A DNA stretch of 64,000 bases from positions 1 to 64,000 of the forward strand of contig ONWA01000004.1 of assembly GCA_900321425.1 (NCBI GenBank), given 5' to 3'. The position numbers and the translations under genes were made by a program. The stretch is from an uncultured Prevotellaceae bacterium. GTDB lineage: Bacteria; Bacteroidota; Bacteroidia; Bacteroidales; Bacteroidaceae. This document shows, in pieces, positions 14,633 to 23,776 of the stretch (positions are counted from its first letter, which is position 1; each line of letters starts with the position of its first letter). The notes under the pieces are model-generated. The model worked only from the letters and a program-made list of their open reading frames with translations, ran no database searches and was not told the DNA's origin.

Positions 14633-14720
14633 CGGAGAGAACAGGATTCGAACCTGCGAACCGGTTTTGCCGGTTACACGCTTTCCAGGCGTGCCTCTTC
14701 AACCACTCGAGCACCTCTCC
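14633..14720 (-). tRNA. tRNA-Ser (anticodon GGA)
   Basis: 88 nt with a 7-bp acceptor stem (GGAGAGG with TCTCTCC), anticodon loop CTGGAAA giving GGA, a long variable arm (class II) built on ACCGG/CCGGT, and the T-loop GGTTCGAATCC. The CCA end is not encoded. Confidence 0.95.
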
Positions 14721-14733
14721 TTGTTTGCGGATG

Positions 14734-14765
14734 CAAAGGTACAAAGAAGAATGTACATCACCAAA
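14734..14765 (-). promoter_or_regulatory. Promoter of tRNA-Ser
   Basis: Minus strand TTTG (14765-14762), 20 nt, TACCTTTG (14741-14734): an exact consensus match 13 nt before the tRNA. Confidence 0.8.
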
Positions 14766-14796
14766 TACTTCCGCGATTTTTTTATCAAAAAAAAGA

Positions 14797-14831
14797 GTAG
14801 GGGATGACGGTATCTGACCGCATCCTCCTAC
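14797..14831 (-). terminator. Terminator of proS
   Basis: On the minus strand a 15-bp imperfect stem starting GTAGGAGGATG and ending CATCCCCTAC, with a short loop, is followed by TC and eight T residues. It begins 6 nt after the proS stop. Confidence 0.85.
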
Positions 14832-14836
14832 ATTAT

Positions 14837-16318
14837 TTAATAGCTACGTGCGATGATGACACGTGCCTTCGCAGGCTTGCCTGTCACCATATCAACACCT
14901 GGCGTCTGTTCTACACCAAAAGGTATACAACGGATGGTGGCCTGTGTCTCTTCTTTGATCTTGGCCTCGGTCTCTGCCGTTCCGTCCCAATGACAAAGGA
15001 AGAATCCGCCGTCCTTCACCTTCTCCTTGAACTCCTCGTAGTTCTCGCACTCGAAAATATGGGCATCACGATAGTCCTTTGCTTTCTTGTAGATATTAGC
15101 CTGGATATCGTCCAACAGTTGCTCAACATATTCGGTAATACCCTCCAATGGACGGGTCTCCTTCTCCAATGTGTCACGACGCATCACCTCGATGGTGCCA
15201 TTCTCTAAGTCGCGGGCACCTAAAACGAGTCGCACGGGAACACCCTTGAGCTCATAGTCGGCAAACTTAAAGCCAGGACGCTTATTGTCGGCATCATCGA
15301 ACTTCACGGTAATACCTTTCTGACGCAGAGTTTCGATGATAGGAGTAACCTCCTTGTTGACCTGCTCGAGTTGTTCGGGCTTGTTGGCAATAGGAATGAT
15401 GACGACCTGTAGAGGTGCCAGTTTAGGAGGCAGCACCAGTCCGTTGTCGTCGGAGTGGGTCATAATCAGCGCACCAATGAGTCGGGTAGAGACGCCCCAT
15501 GAGGTGGCCCATACATACTCGGGCTTGTTCTCCTTATTCAGATAGGTCACCTCGAAAGCCTTCGCGAAGTTCTGACCCAGGAAGTGAGAAGTGCCGCTCT
15601 GTAGCGCCTTTCCGTCCTGCATCATCGCCTCGATGGTATAGGTATCAAGGGCACCGGCAAAACGCTCGGTCTCACTCTTCACACCCTGTACAACGGGTAC
15701 GGCCATCCATTCCTCAGCAAACTTGGCATATACCTTCAGCATCTTCTGTGCTTCCTCTTCTGCCTCCTCACGAGTGGCATGAGCGGTATGACCCTCCTGC
15801 CAGAGGAATTCAGAAGTGCGGAGGAAAGGACGGGTACGCATCTCCCAACGCATCACGTTACACCACTGGTTGCACATCAAAGGCAGGTCGCGCCAAGAAT
15901 GAATCCAGTTCTTATAGGTGTTCCAGATAATCGTTTCACTGGTAGGACGAACAATCAGTTCTTCCTCCAACTTAGCCGTTGGGTCGACCTCTACGCCACT
16001 CTTATCTTCCTTGGCACGCAGACGGTAGTGGGTCACCACAGCACACTCCTTGGCAAAGCCTTCTACATGCTCAGCCTCGCGCGACAGGAACGACTTGGGG
16101 ATGAGCAAGGGGAAATAGGCATTCTGTGCACCTGTCTCCTTGAACATCTTATCCAATTGCTGTTGCATCTTCTCCCAGATGGCATAGCCGTAGGGCTTGA
16201 TGACCATACATCCTCGCACAGCGGACTGCTCTGCAAGGTCAGCCTTGACAACCAGGTCGTTGAACCACTGGCTATAGTTGTCGGCTCTCTTTGTTAATTC
16301 TTTGAGTTCTTTAGCCAT
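14837..16318 (-). CDS. proS: Prolyl-tRNA synthetase, archaeal/eukaryotic type
   Basis: 493 aa, the length of the short archaeal-type ProRS without the bacterial editing insertion. It charges tRNA-Pro with proline using ATP. Class II motif 2 is clear in [21 protein letters not shown] region (motif shortened here: [10 protein letters not shown]), with RPTSETIIW before it and the anticodon-binding and C-terminal zinc-like domain after residue 290, ending in the typical [10 protein letters not shown] minus-7 element TAATTTTG lies at 16355-16348. Confidence 0.95.
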   Translation of the reverse strand: MAKELKELTKRADNYSQWFNDLVVKADLAEQSAVRGCMVIKPYGYAIWEKMQQQLDKMFKETGAQNAYFPLLIPKSFLSREAEHVEGFAKECAVVTHYRLRAKEDKSGVEVDPTAKLEEELIVRPTSETIIWNTYKNWIHSWRDLPLMCNQWCNVMRWEMRTRPFLRTSEFLWQEGHTAHATREEAEEEAQKMLKVYAKFAEEWMAVPVVQGVKSETERFAGALDTYTIEAMMQDGKALQSGTSHFLGQNFAKAFEVTYLNKENKPEYVWATSWGVSTRLIGALIMTHSDDNGLVLPPKLAPLQVVIIPIANKPEQLEQVNKEVTPIIETLRQKGITVKFDDADNKRPGFKFADYELKGVPVRLVLGARDLENGTIEVMRRDTLEKETRPLEGITEYVEQLLDDIQANIYKKAKDYRDAHIFECENYEEFKEKVKDGGFFLCHWDGTAETEAKIKEETQATIRCIPFGVEQTPGVDMVTGKPAKARVIIARSY

Positions 16319-16397
16319 ATTACTTTGTTGTTATTCGTATTTTGCTGCAAAATTACAAAAAAAAATAATAAACGTACCATATTCTGAATAAAACCAT

Positions 16398-16405
16398 TAA
16401 CTTTG
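16398..16405 (+). promoter_or_regulatory. Minus-7 element of mtgA
   Basis: TAACTTTG followed by a leader of about 40 nt to the ATG at 16446. The minus-33 match is poor. Confidence 0.45.
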
Positions 16406-16445
16406 CCGCTTGAAACAAGTAAATTTAACAACAAACGGCCTACAA

Positions 16446-17147
16446 ATGATTGTCAAAAAGATACGAGCTTTCATCCGCTGGGTACTTGTAGCATTCTTCG
16501 GTTCCACGATTCTGGCAGTGGTGGCATTCCGTTTTATACCCGTATTTATCACCCCCCTGATGGTGATCCGTTGTGTGCAACAAGTGAAGATGGGAAAAGA
16601 AATCAAGATGCGACACGACTGGGTGCCCATCGATCAGATTGCCCGTCATTTGCCTATGGCTGTGATGGCCAGTGAGGATGCTCGCTTCCTTGAACATCAT
16701 GGTTTTGACTTCAAAGCCATCGAGCATGCGGTGGAAAGAAATGTCAAGCACCCAGAGAAACAAAAATTAGGAGCCAGTACCATTTCACAACAGACGGCAA
16801 AGAATGTGTTCCTATGGCCAGGCAGATCGTGGTTGCGGAAGGGGTTTGAAGTCTATTTCACTGGACTCGTCGAACTCATGTGGTCGAAGGAACGAATCAT
16901 GGAGGTTTATCTCAATAGTATTGAAATGGGAGATGGTATCTATGGGGCACAGGCGGTGGCCAAGGAACACTTCGGTTGTGAGGCAAAAGACCTAAGTAGG
17001 GCACAGAGTGCACTTATTGCCGTATCACTACCAAACCCCATCCGTTTCAATTCCCAGTCGCCCAGTCGTTATATGTACCGCAGACAATCTCGTATTCTTC
17101 GGGAGATGCAGTACTTAGAAAGGGTCAACTCAGAATTCCTGAAGTAG
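16446..17147 (+). CDS. mtgA: Monofunctional biosynthetic peptidoglycan transglycosylase
   Basis: 233 aa from ATG at 16446. One N-terminal membrane helix (about residues 9-32) anchors a GT51 glycosyltransferase domain in the periplasm: [16 protein letters not shown] carries the catalytic glutamate, [18 protein letters not shown] is the second hallmark, and [19 protein letters not shown] the third. It polymerises lipid II into glycan strands and lacks a transpeptidase domain. Its 3' end overlaps the convergent folK gene by 18 bp. Confidence 0.92.
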   Translation: MIVKKIRAFIRWVLVAFFGSTILAVVAFRFIPVFITPLMVIRCVQQVKMGKEIKMRHDWVPIDQIARHLPMAVMASEDARFLEHHGFDFKAIEHAVERNVKHPEKQKLGASTISQQTAKNVFLWPGRSWLRKGFEVYFTGLVELMWSKERIMEVYLNSIEMGDGIYGAQAVAKEHFGCEAKDLSRAQSALIAVSLPNPIRFNSQSPSRYMYRRQSRILREMQYLERVNSEFLK

Positions 17148-17504
17148 GCGTTTGACGTACTCCCTGTCCCAGTCGTTCAAATGTCGTCGTTGTCCATTGA
17201 AAGCGAGGATATCCAAATCGAGGGCCACACGTCCTGTCGTCTTGTCTTCTGGACGTCGACCGCAACAGTATTCTATCTCTTTGAGCAAACGGTTGAGAGT
17301 TCCTTCATCGTGGGGGGTAGTACCTCGTACCAGTTGATTGAGATACTGTTGGGACGACAAACTATTGACAGGAGTTGTCCACAGTTCTTTGGTGAGTTCC
17401 ATCTGATGGATATGTTCACGCAACATAGCAATGCCCTGAGCCAGATGTTGCTGAGCCTCGTGGTTGGAGGCAATACTGATGAGAACATTATTGGATGCGG
17501 TCAT
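17130..17504 (-). CDS. folK: HPPK-like 6-hydroxymethylpterin pyrophosphokinase
   Basis: 124 aa from ATG at 17504, slightly shorter than the usual 140-160 aa FolK. It would transfer pyrophosphate from ATP to hydroxymethyl-dihydropterin in folate synthesis. The signature [13 protein letters not shown] (near residues 92-104) carries the two metal-binding aspartates, and YLNQLVRG matches the pterin-side region. The start overlaps the end of the upstream GH25 gene by 17 bp, indicating one operon. The C-terminus overlaps mtgA. The shortened length leaves a little doubt about activity. Confidence 0.8.
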   Translation of the reverse strand: MTASNNVLISIASNHEAQQHLAQGIAMLREHIHQMELTKELWTTPVNSLSSQQYLNQLVRGTTPHDEGTLNRLLKEIEYCCGRRPEDKTTGRVALDLDILAFNGQRRHLNDWDREYVKRLLQEF

Positions 17505-18855
17505 GCTCAATCAGGTCATTGAATTGCTGTTGGTAGCCATTGAACACGTTGATATCCACATCGCCGTGAATACCTTCGACCCTACCGTCGGGAGAGAGTT
17601 GCCAGTAAACCAGATGAACATCGGGACGAAACTCCCCATAACGGGCAATCCATATCTTATAGTCTTTCATCAAGTCAGGGGCTTCAGGAAGATAACGGTT
17701 GACGAACGACTGTCCCACATAAAGAATCGGTTTCACTCCAGTATATCGCTCCACATATTTGAGCCAGATACGAACACGCTTAAACATCTCCTCCGGACCG
17801 CCAATACGGGCAATTTGCGCATGTGTTGGTTCGACATCAAGTACCGGTGGGAAGTCTCCTTTTTTAAATAATGTGTTACGCGTGAAATAAAGGGCTTGTT
17901 GTGCAGCATCACTCTTCAGAGAGAGAAAATGATAGGCTCCTACCATAAAACCATGCTTACGGGCATCCATATAGTCTTGCACAAAGAACTTATTGCGGAT
18001 GGTGGTTCCCTCGGTTGACTTGATATAGACAAACGATACCGGATAATCCTCCTTACCCATGATGCGTTTTTTGGTCATACGTCCCAGATTGGTAATCCTC
18101 AAACGATCCCAGAGAATAGGGAATTTCTTTTTTCCCTTGCCATGCTGATAACGGGAGATGTCAATACCATAGATACGTTCTGTGGTGTAGTTCATGCGTT
18201 CACCACGGAATCGTCCTTCTTTCCATTCACCAGCCTTGATTTGACGAGCACCATGAACAAGGAAACCAAATCCGTGAGGTCGACCGTCATACCAGTTTCC
18301 CTCGTAATAGGTACCGTCGGGCGACTGTCGCCAACCAATTCCTGATGCATACAAGTGTTGGTTGAGCCCACCGCGATAATAACCTGTAGAGTCAATGCGT
18401 ACTCCCTCGGTAATGCTGTCCTGGCGCCAGATAACAGCTACCAAGGTGTTGGTACTGTCACACGTCATACCCAAGCCATCATGAGCAAGTCCCTGCCACC
18501 GTCCGATATTCCAGAGATGGAAGTCGGGTAGGTTGCGCATTTTCACACTGTCAGATACCAAACGAGTATAGTAGTTGGCTACCATCTCATAACCATCATC
18601 CCTTACATTATGGCGCGCAAGGTAATACTCCAGTTCTTCTCGTTCGGCTTTCTTTTCGGGTGTCAATAGAGAGTCGGTCTGTACACGAGGAATGGCTATC
18701 ACGAGTGGACGACTGGTAGAAATAATAGTATCGGCAGCAAAGAAACGATATTCCTGATATTTGTTCCATCCTTGAATGCCGGCAATTATTGATATGGTTG
18801 TCAGTACAAGGATGATACAATAGATGATGACAAAAGTCTTTCTAGTCTTATTCAT
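17488..18855 (-). CDS. Membrane-anchored GH25 lysozyme-like protein with MORN segment
   Basis: 455 aa from ATG at 18855. An N-terminal helix (about 8-28) anchors it. A middle part contains a MORN-type segment, GTYYEGNWYDGRPHGFGF. The C-terminal 210 residues are a GH25 muramidase: YGIDISRYQHGKG, FVYIKSTEGTT, VGAYHFLSL, FPPVLDVEP and KPILYVGQSF contain the DxE and Asp residues of the active site. It would cleave the MurNAc-GlcNAc bond in the periplasm. A MORN-GH25 combination is unusual. A second GH25 gene lies at 34103. Confidence 0.85.
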   Translation of the reverse strand: MNKTRKTFVIIYCIILVLTTISIIAGIQGWNKYQEYRFFAADTIISTSRPLVIAIPRVQTDSLLTPEKKAEREELEYYLARHNVRDDGYEMVANYYTRLVSDSVKMRNLPDFHLWNIGRWQGLAHDGLGMTCDSTNTLVAVIWRQDSITEGVRIDSTGYYRGGLNQHLYASGIGWRQSPDGTYYEGNWYDGRPHGFGFLVHGARQIKAGEWKEGRFRGERMNYTTERIYGIDISRYQHGKGKKKFPILWDRLRITNLGRMTKKRIMGKEDYPVSFVYIKSTEGTTIRNKFFVQDYMDARKHGFMVGAYHFLSLKSDAAQQALYFTRNTLFKKGDFPPVLDVEPTHAQIARIGGPEEMFKRVRIWLKYVERYTGVKPILYVGQSFVNRYLPEAPDLMKDYKIWIARYGEFRPDVHLVYWQLSPDGRVEGIHGDVDINVFNGYQQQFNDLIEHDRIQ

Positions 18856-18872
18856 CGTAACCAATATAAAAA

Positions 18873-18896
18873 AGCCACCTTGTAGGACAGGTGGCT
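18873..18896 (-). terminator. Terminator of the tRNA operon
   Basis: Minus strand AGCCACCT/AGGTGGCT (8 bp, 8-nt loop) followed by six T residues. It separates tRNA-Gly from the GH25 gene that starts 18 nt further on. Confidence 0.8.
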
Positions 18897-18916
18897 CATG
18901 TGCTTTTTCGGGGGAG

Positions 18917-18987
18917 AGCGGAATACGGGAATCGAACCCGCCTCCCAGGCTTGGGAAGCCCGTGCACTACCGATGTGCTAATTCCGC
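18917..18987 (-). tRNA. tRNA-Gly (anticodon CCC)
   Basis: 71 nt, acceptor GCGGAAT with ATTCCGC, anticodon loop TTCCCAA giving CCC, T-loop GGTTCGATTCC, discriminator T as usual for glycine. No encoded CCA. Confidence 0.93.
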
Positions 18988-19009
18988 ATGCTCGCAACCG
19001 CCTCGAAAG

Positions 19010-19082
<73 letters not shown>

Positions 19083-19103
19083 AAACGGCTTTCCCTTCCT
19101 TTG

Positions 19104-19176
19104 TACACCCGCAGGGGCTCGAACCCTGGACACCCTGATTAAGAGTCAGGTGCTCTACCAACTGAGCTACGGGTGC
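19104..19176 (-). tRNA. tRNA-Lys (anticodon CTT), copy 1
   Basis: 73 nt, acceptor GCACCCG with CGGGTGT, anticodon loop CTCTTAA giving CTT, T-loop GGTTCGAGCCC. Identical to the copy at 19220-19292. Confidence 0.93.
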
Positions 19177-19219
19177 ATCATAATATCTCAAAAAGAAAGG
19201 TGGTCACTGCCACCTCATG

Positions 19220-19292
19220 TACACCCGCAGGGGCTCGAACCCTGGACACCCTGATTAAGAGTCAGGTGCTCTACCAACTGAGCTACGGGTGC
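19220..19292 (-). tRNA. tRNA-Lys (anticodon CTT), copy 2
   Basis: Identical in sequence to the copy at 19104-19176 and first in the operon after the promoter. Such tandem copies raise gene dosage and can recombine. Confidence 0.93.
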
Positions 19293-19311
19293 ATCGTTTG
19301 TTAAGCGGGTG

Positions 19312-19343
19312 CAAAGGTAAACACTTTATTCGATATCACCAAA
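19312..19343 (-). promoter_or_regulatory. Promoter of the tRNA Lys-Lys-Thr-Gly operon
   Basis: Minus strand TTTG (19343-19340), 20 nt, TACCTTTG (19319-19312), a perfect consensus match 19 nt before the first tRNA. Confidence 0.8.
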
Positions 19344-19380
19344 CTTTTTCGGTTTTTTCTTCAAAAAAGTTTTCCACAGA

Positions 19381-19821
19381 CTACTCTTTCAGTAGTTTTT
19401 CGATGAAATTGTCCAGATCCTTATCGAGATCTTCCATTAAATCCGAGCCAATGATGACAGTATCGTCGTCGACTACATAGAGCTCAGCAATATTTTCCTT
19501 GTCGTCATTTTCCAATACGAAAGAGTAGGGCTTGAGAATCGACATATGGTCGGTAATCTCACTCAACTGTTCGATGCGCTTACGAATCACAGGGACAATC
19601 TCCTGATAGAAATGGTCACTCTTGTTGTCTATCCACTCGTCGATGACACAACGGTTGATCTCTTCGTCATCATCATCGTAGGCTAACAGCTCACCTGTAT
19701 CTTGATTTACACGCAGGTGGATGTCAGTAAGAAGGGTGGCCTCTTCAGAAGGAGGAAACTTGTCGGCTATCTTGCGGATCGCACGATCGATTTGTTGAAC
19801 AGTTTGTTCGCTGGCTTTCAT
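19381..19821 (-). CDS. Acidic conserved hypothetical protein
   Basis: 146 aa from ATG at 19821; an earlier in-frame start would add a Cys-rich tail unlike a protein. It is strongly acidic, with a DDDDEE run near residue 48-54 and many Asp/Glu in the C-terminal 40 residues. No signal peptide or membrane segment. I recognise no named domain; similar acidic single-gene proteins are common next to Rnf loci in Bacteroidales, but I cannot give a function. It is divergent from rseC. Confidence 0.7.
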   Translation of the reverse strand: MKASEQTVQQIDRAIRKIADKFPPSEEATLLTDIHLRVNQDTGELLAYDDDDEEINRCVIDEWIDNKSDHFYQEIVPVIRKRIEQLSEITDHMSILKPYSFVLENDDKENIAELYVVDDDTVIIGSDLMEDLDKDLDNFIEKLLKE

Positions 19822-19915
19822 GATGTTTGCTTTAAAATGACAGCTACAAAAGTATAATAAAGTTTTGGAACAACAAAAGAATCTGTGCATTTTTATAAAA
19901 ATATTGGTCGATTTC

Positions 19916-19946
19916 TTGTTTTAACCAAATAAAATCAGTACCTTTG
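19916..19946 (+). promoter_or_regulatory. Promoter of the rseC-rnf operon
   Basis: TTG at 19916-19918, 20 nt, TACCTTTG at 19939-19946, 14 nt before the rseC start codon. No further promoter is evident before rnfA. Confidence 0.75.
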
Positions 19947-19960
19947 CGAAGTTAATTAAC

Positions 19961-20380
19961 ATGAGTCATCAAATCAAACATGCAGGAGTTGTGGAATCTG
20001 TAGAGGATGGATGCATCCGTGTCCGTATTCTCCAGACCTCTGCCTGTGCCGGATGTAAAGTAGCGGGGCATTGTCATGCCTCGGAAGCAAAAGAAAAGAT
20101 TGTGGACGTCTATCAGATGCCGACGGGAATGGACTTGAAACCAGGTATGCCGGTGGTCGTCTGTGCCTCACCTCAAGTGGCTGCTCACGCCTTACTATTA
20201 GGCTTTGGCATCCCATTCTTGCTGTTGGTAGGTGTTGTGGTCCTCATGACGCTGCTAGGGGTAGATGAAGCCTGGGCAGCACTTGCAGGACTGACTGCGA
20301 TGATTCCATATTATATTATACTATATTTTCTGAGGGGACGTCTTCGTGAGAAGTTGGCCTTTACATTGGAAGATCGTTAA
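19961..20380 (+). CDS. rseC: RseC/MucC-family membrane protein
   Basis: 139 aa. The N-terminal part has the family's cysteine cluster, SACAGCKVAGHC, near residues 27-38, followed by two membrane helices (about 73-95 and 102-122). In proteobacteria RseC acts with Rsx/Rnf in reducing SoxR or in envelope stress signalling; here it leads the rnf operon, consistent with a maturation or electron-transfer accessory role. A gap of 31 nt precedes rnfB. Confidence 0.85.
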   Translation: MSHQIKHAGVVESVEDGCIRVRILQTSACAGCKVAGHCHASEAKEKIVDVYQMPTGMDLKPGMPVVVCASPQVAAHALLLGFGIPFLLLVGVVVLMTLLGVDEAWAALAGLTAMIPYYIILYFLRGRLREKLAFTLEDR

Positions 20381-20411
20381 ACAAATTTATAAACTAAAAC
20401 AAATTACAATT

Positions 20412-21368
20412 ATGGATTTCATCTTGATGGCAGTGATTGTGCTTGGAGCTATTGGCTTGATTGCAGCGCTTGTGCTGTATGTCTGCTCCAAGAAGTTCGC
20501 TGTGTATGAAGATCCCCGTATCGCACAGGTCAACGAGGTGTTGCCTGGTGCAAACTGCGGAGGATGTGGATTCCCTGGATGTGGCGGTATGGCTGATGCG
20601 CTGGTGAAAGGCGCTGATGCAGGAAGCCTCGATGGGTTGTTCTGTCCCGTAGGTGGACAGGCTGTGATGGGACAGGTTGCCGATTTGCTGGGAATGGCGA
20701 TTGCTAATTCCGAGCCGATGGTAGCCGTAGTAAGGTGCAACGGAACCTGTGAATTTCGTCCGAAGATTGCTGAGTACTCGGGACTGAGAAACTGTGCAGC
20801 CATGAATGCTTGTGGCGCTGGTGAGACAGCCTGTGGATTCGGTTGCTTAGGATGTGGAGACTGTGTGGAGGCTTGTCAGTTTGATGCTATCCACATCAAT
20901 CCCGAGACAGGACTCCCCGAGGTTGATGAGGAGAAGTGTACCTCGTGTGGTGCCTGCGTGAAGGCTTGTCCTCGTCATATCATCGAACTGAGGAAGAAAG
21001 GTGTCAAAGGACGTCGCGTCTTCGTCAGCTGTGTGAACAAAGATAAAGGTCCGGTGGCAATGAAGGCTTGTAAGTCGGCATGTATCGGTTGTGGAAAATG
21101 CGAGAAGGAGTGTGCCTTCGGTGCTATCACCATCGAGAACAATGTGTCGTACATTGACTTCAACAAATGTCGCCTGTGTCGTAAATGCGTGGCTGTTTGT
21201 CCTACGAAAGCTATCCATGCCGTGAACTTCCCTGCTCCTAAGCCAAAGCCTGAAGTTCCTGCTGAAGAGGCCCCGAAGGCTGCACCACAATCCCAATCAG
21301 AAACTCCGGTAATCCCGGAAAAGCCGGCAGAGCCGGTTCAACCTAAAGCAAAGGAGGAACAAGCATGA
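20412..21368 (+). CDS. rnfB: Rnf electron transport complex subunit B
   Basis: 318 aa from ATG at 20412. One N-terminal helix (1-25), then the 4Fe-4S motif ANCGGCGFPGCGG, then ferredoxin-type clusters with CTSCGACVKACP, CIGCGKCEKEC and CRLCRKCVAVCP. The last 40 residues are a Pro/Lys/Glu-rich tail. RnfB accepts electrons from ferredoxin and passes them to the rest of the Rnf complex, which pumps sodium or protons while reducing NAD+. Its stop overlaps rnfC by 4 nt. Confidence 0.95.
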   Translation: MDFILMAVIVLGAIGLIAALVLYVCSKKFAVYEDPRIAQVNEVLPGANCGGCGFPGCGGMADALVKGADAGSLDGLFCPVGGQAVMGQVADLLGMAIANSEPMVAVVRCNGTCEFRPKIAEYSGLRNCAAMNACGAGETACGFGCLGCGDCVEACQFDAIHINPETGLPEVDEEKCTSCGACVKACPRHIIELRKKGVKGRRVFVSCVNKDKGPVAMKACKSACIGCGKCEKECAFGAITIENNVSYIDFNKCRLCRKCVAVCPTKAIHAVNFPAPKPKPEVPAEEAPKAAPQSQSETPVIPEKPAEPVQPKAKEEQA

Positions 21369-22732
21369 TGAACGTTAGAACATTTAGAATTGGTGGTATT
21401 CACCCAGAGGAAAATAAACTCTCACATGAGGTGGCTACCCAAGTGGCTGCCTTGCCAAAGCAGGCTATATTCCCCCTTTCTCAGCATATCGGTGCTCCAG
21501 CCAAACCTATTGTTGCCAAAGGCGACAAGGTGAAGGTGGGTACAATGATTGCCGAGGCTGGCGGTTTTGTTTCTGCACCTATTTTCTCTTCCGTATCTGG
21601 AACAGTCTTCAAGATTGATACAGCGATCGATGCTACTGGCTATCGTAAGCCGGTGATTATCATTAATGTAGAAGGTGACGAGTGGGAAGAGACGATTGAT
21701 CGCTCTGATAAGCTGGAGTTGGTGAAAGACCACCCAGAACTGACACCTGAGGAGATTGTGAACCGTATTAAGAATGCAGGTGTCGTTGGTATGGGTGGTG
21801 CTTGTTTTCCCACCTTTATCAAACTCTGTCCTCCACCTACAGCAAAAGCTGAGTGCGTGATTATCAATGCAGTAGAGTGTGAGCCTTATATCACAGCTGA
21901 CTACCGACTGATGATGGAGCACGCTGATGAGATTCTCGTAGGTCTGGAACTGCTGATGAAGGGAGCGAAAGTGAGCACCGGTTATATCGGTATCGAAACT
22001 AACAAGCCCAAGGCTATCGAGCTACTCGATAAGAAATGCCAGGAAGTGTTCGGAAGTAGCGAATATCACGTGGAGGTGGTGCCTTTGAAGCAGCGTTATC
22101 CGCAAGGTGGTGAGAAACAGCTCGTGGATGCTGTGATTCGTCGTCAGGTTCCTGCTCCTCCTGCTATCCCTGTCAATGTGGGCGCCATCGTTCAGAATGT
22201 AGGAACGGCTTACGCTGTCTATGAGGCTGTGATGAAGAACAAACCGCTCTTTGAACGCTATACGACCGTGACAGGAAAGCGTCTGGCTAAACCTAGCAAT
22301 TTCCTCGTGCGTATGGGTACACAGATGAAAGACCTCATAGAGGTGTGCGGAGGGATGCCGGAAGGCGACAACAAAGTGCTTGCTGGAGGACCCATGATGG
22401 GTAAGGCACTGACCTCTATTGAGGTGCCAATTTGCAAAGGCACCAACTCCGTAACCATCATCTCTGGAGAAGAAGCCTTACGTAAGGAACCCGATCCCTG
22501 TATCCGTTGTGCTAAGTGTGTTTCAGCATGTCCGATGGGGCTGGAGCCTTACTTGTTGGCTACTGCTTCGTCCAAACATATGTGGGAGAAGGTGGAAGAC
22601 GAGATGATCACCTCTTGTATCGAGTGTGGTTCCTGTCAGTTTACTTGTCCTGCTCATCGTCCGTTGCTCGACAATATCCGTCTGGGTAAGTCGACTGTGA
22701 TGGGTATCATTCGTGCCAGAGCAGCCAAATAA
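21365..22732 (+). CDS. rnfC: Rnf electron transport complex subunit C
   Basis: 455 aa, cytoplasmic NADH-side subunit. It shows the N-terminal barrel-sandwich segment GGIHPEENK, the NADH/FMN-binding Complex I 51-kDa-like region GVVGMGGACFPTFIKL and VECEPYITADYRLM, and two C-terminal 4Fe-4S motifs, CIRCAKCVSACP and CIECGSCQFTCP. It starts 4 nt inside rnfB, which suggests translational coupling. Confidence 0.95.
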   Translation: MMNVRTFRIGGIHPEENKLSHEVATQVAALPKQAIFPLSQHIGAPAKPIVAKGDKVKVGTMIAEAGGFVSAPIFSSVSGTVFKIDTAIDATGYRKPVIIINVEGDEWEETIDRSDKLELVKDHPELTPEEIVNRIKNAGVVGMGGACFPTFIKLCPPPTAKAECVIINAVECEPYITADYRLMMEHADEILVGLELLMKGAKVSTGYIGIETNKPKAIELLDKKCQEVFGSSEYHVEVVPLKQRYPQGGEKQLVDAVIRRQVPAPPAIPVNVGAIVQNVGTAYAVYEAVMKNKPLFERYTTVTGKRLAKPSNFLVRMGTQMKDLIEVCGGMPEGDNKVLAGGPMMGKALTSIEVPICKGTNSVTIISGEEALRKEPDPCIRCAKCVSACPMGLEPYLLATASSKHMWEKVEDEMITSCIECGSCQFTCPAHRPLLDNIRLGKSTVMGIIRARAAK

Positions 22733-22763
22733 TCAAAGAAAAAAGTAAAAAGATAAAAATACA

Positions 22764-23768
22764 ATGGGAAAATTAATTGTTTCATTATCGCCACATGCAC
22801 ACGGAACAGATACCGTGGAGCGCAATATGTATGGTGTGATTATCGCCTTGCTGCCTGCGCTACTCGTCTCGTTCTTCTATTTTGGCATCGGTTCTGCCAT
22901 CGTCTGTGCAACGAGCGTGGCTGCCTGCGTCTTCTTTGAGTGGGCTATCAATAAATATATGTTGAAGAATCCCCGTACTACCGTCTGTGACGGTTCTGCG
23001 GTACTCACGGGTTTGTTGCTTGGCTTTAATATGCCTTCCAATCTCCCCATCTGGATCATCATCATTGGTGCACTATTTGCTATCGGTGTAGCAAAGATGA
23101 CTTTTGGTGGACTGGGATGTAACCTGTTTAACCCAGCCCTTGTGGGACGTGCTGCCCTGTTGGTAGCCTTCCCTGCACAGATGACCTCTTGGCCTAAAGC
23201 AGGTCAGCTGACAAACTATCTGGATGCTGAGACCGGTGCAACTCCTCTTTATATTATGAAGCAGGCCATCAAGGATGGTGATGTGTCGAAACTCAATCAA
23301 CTGCCCGACTCACTCTCTTTGCTGCTGGGTGATCATTCACTTGCTGGCGGTGCAGGTGCGTTGGGTGAGGTATGTGCTTTAGCATTGTTATTGGGTCTTG
23401 CCTATATGTTGTGGAAGAAGATAATTACCTGGCATATACCTGTAAGTATCCTTGGTACGGTGTTCGTGTTCAGTGGACTGCTACACGTAGCTAACCCTGT
23501 ATATGCCAATCCTATCGCCGTACTGCTCTCTGGTGGTCTGATGCTGGGTGCCATCTTTATGGCAACCGACTATGTGACTTCGCCTATGACAGCTAAAGGA
23601 CAGATTATCTATGGTGTGGCTATCGGTTTCCTGACAGTAGTCATCCGTAACTGGGGTGCCTATCCAGAAGGTATGTCGTTCGCTATTCTGATTATGAATG
23701 CGTTCACACCGCTTATCAACAATTATGTAAAACCCAAGCGCTTCGGTGAAGTGCCAGCAAAGAAGTAG
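22764..23768 (+). CDS. rnfD: Rnf electron transport complex subunit D
   Basis: 334 aa, NqrB/RnfD family with eight to nine membrane helices. The region PMTAKGQIIYG near residue 274 and GCNLFNPALVGRAALL near 119-134 are family features. In well-studied relatives a threonine in the segment DYVTSPMT carries covalently bound FMN, and that segment is present here near residues 269-276. It begins 31 nt after rnfC. Confidence 0.94.
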   Translation: MGKLIVSLSPHAHGTDTVERNMYGVIIALLPALLVSFFYFGIGSAIVCATSVAACVFFEWAINKYMLKNPRTTVCDGSAVLTGLLLGFNMPSNLPIWIIIIGALFAIGVAKMTFGGLGCNLFNPALVGRAALLVAFPAQMTSWPKAGQLTNYLDAETGATPLYIMKQAIKDGDVSKLNQLPDSLSLLLGDHSLAGGAGALGEVCALALLLGLAYMLWKKIITWHIPVSILGTVFVFSGLLHVANPVYANPIAVLLSGGLMLGAIFMATDYVTSPMTAKGQIIYGVAIGFLTVVIRNWGAYPEGMSFAILIMNAFTPLINNYVKPKRFGEVPAKK

Positions 23769-23776
23769 AAGAAGTT

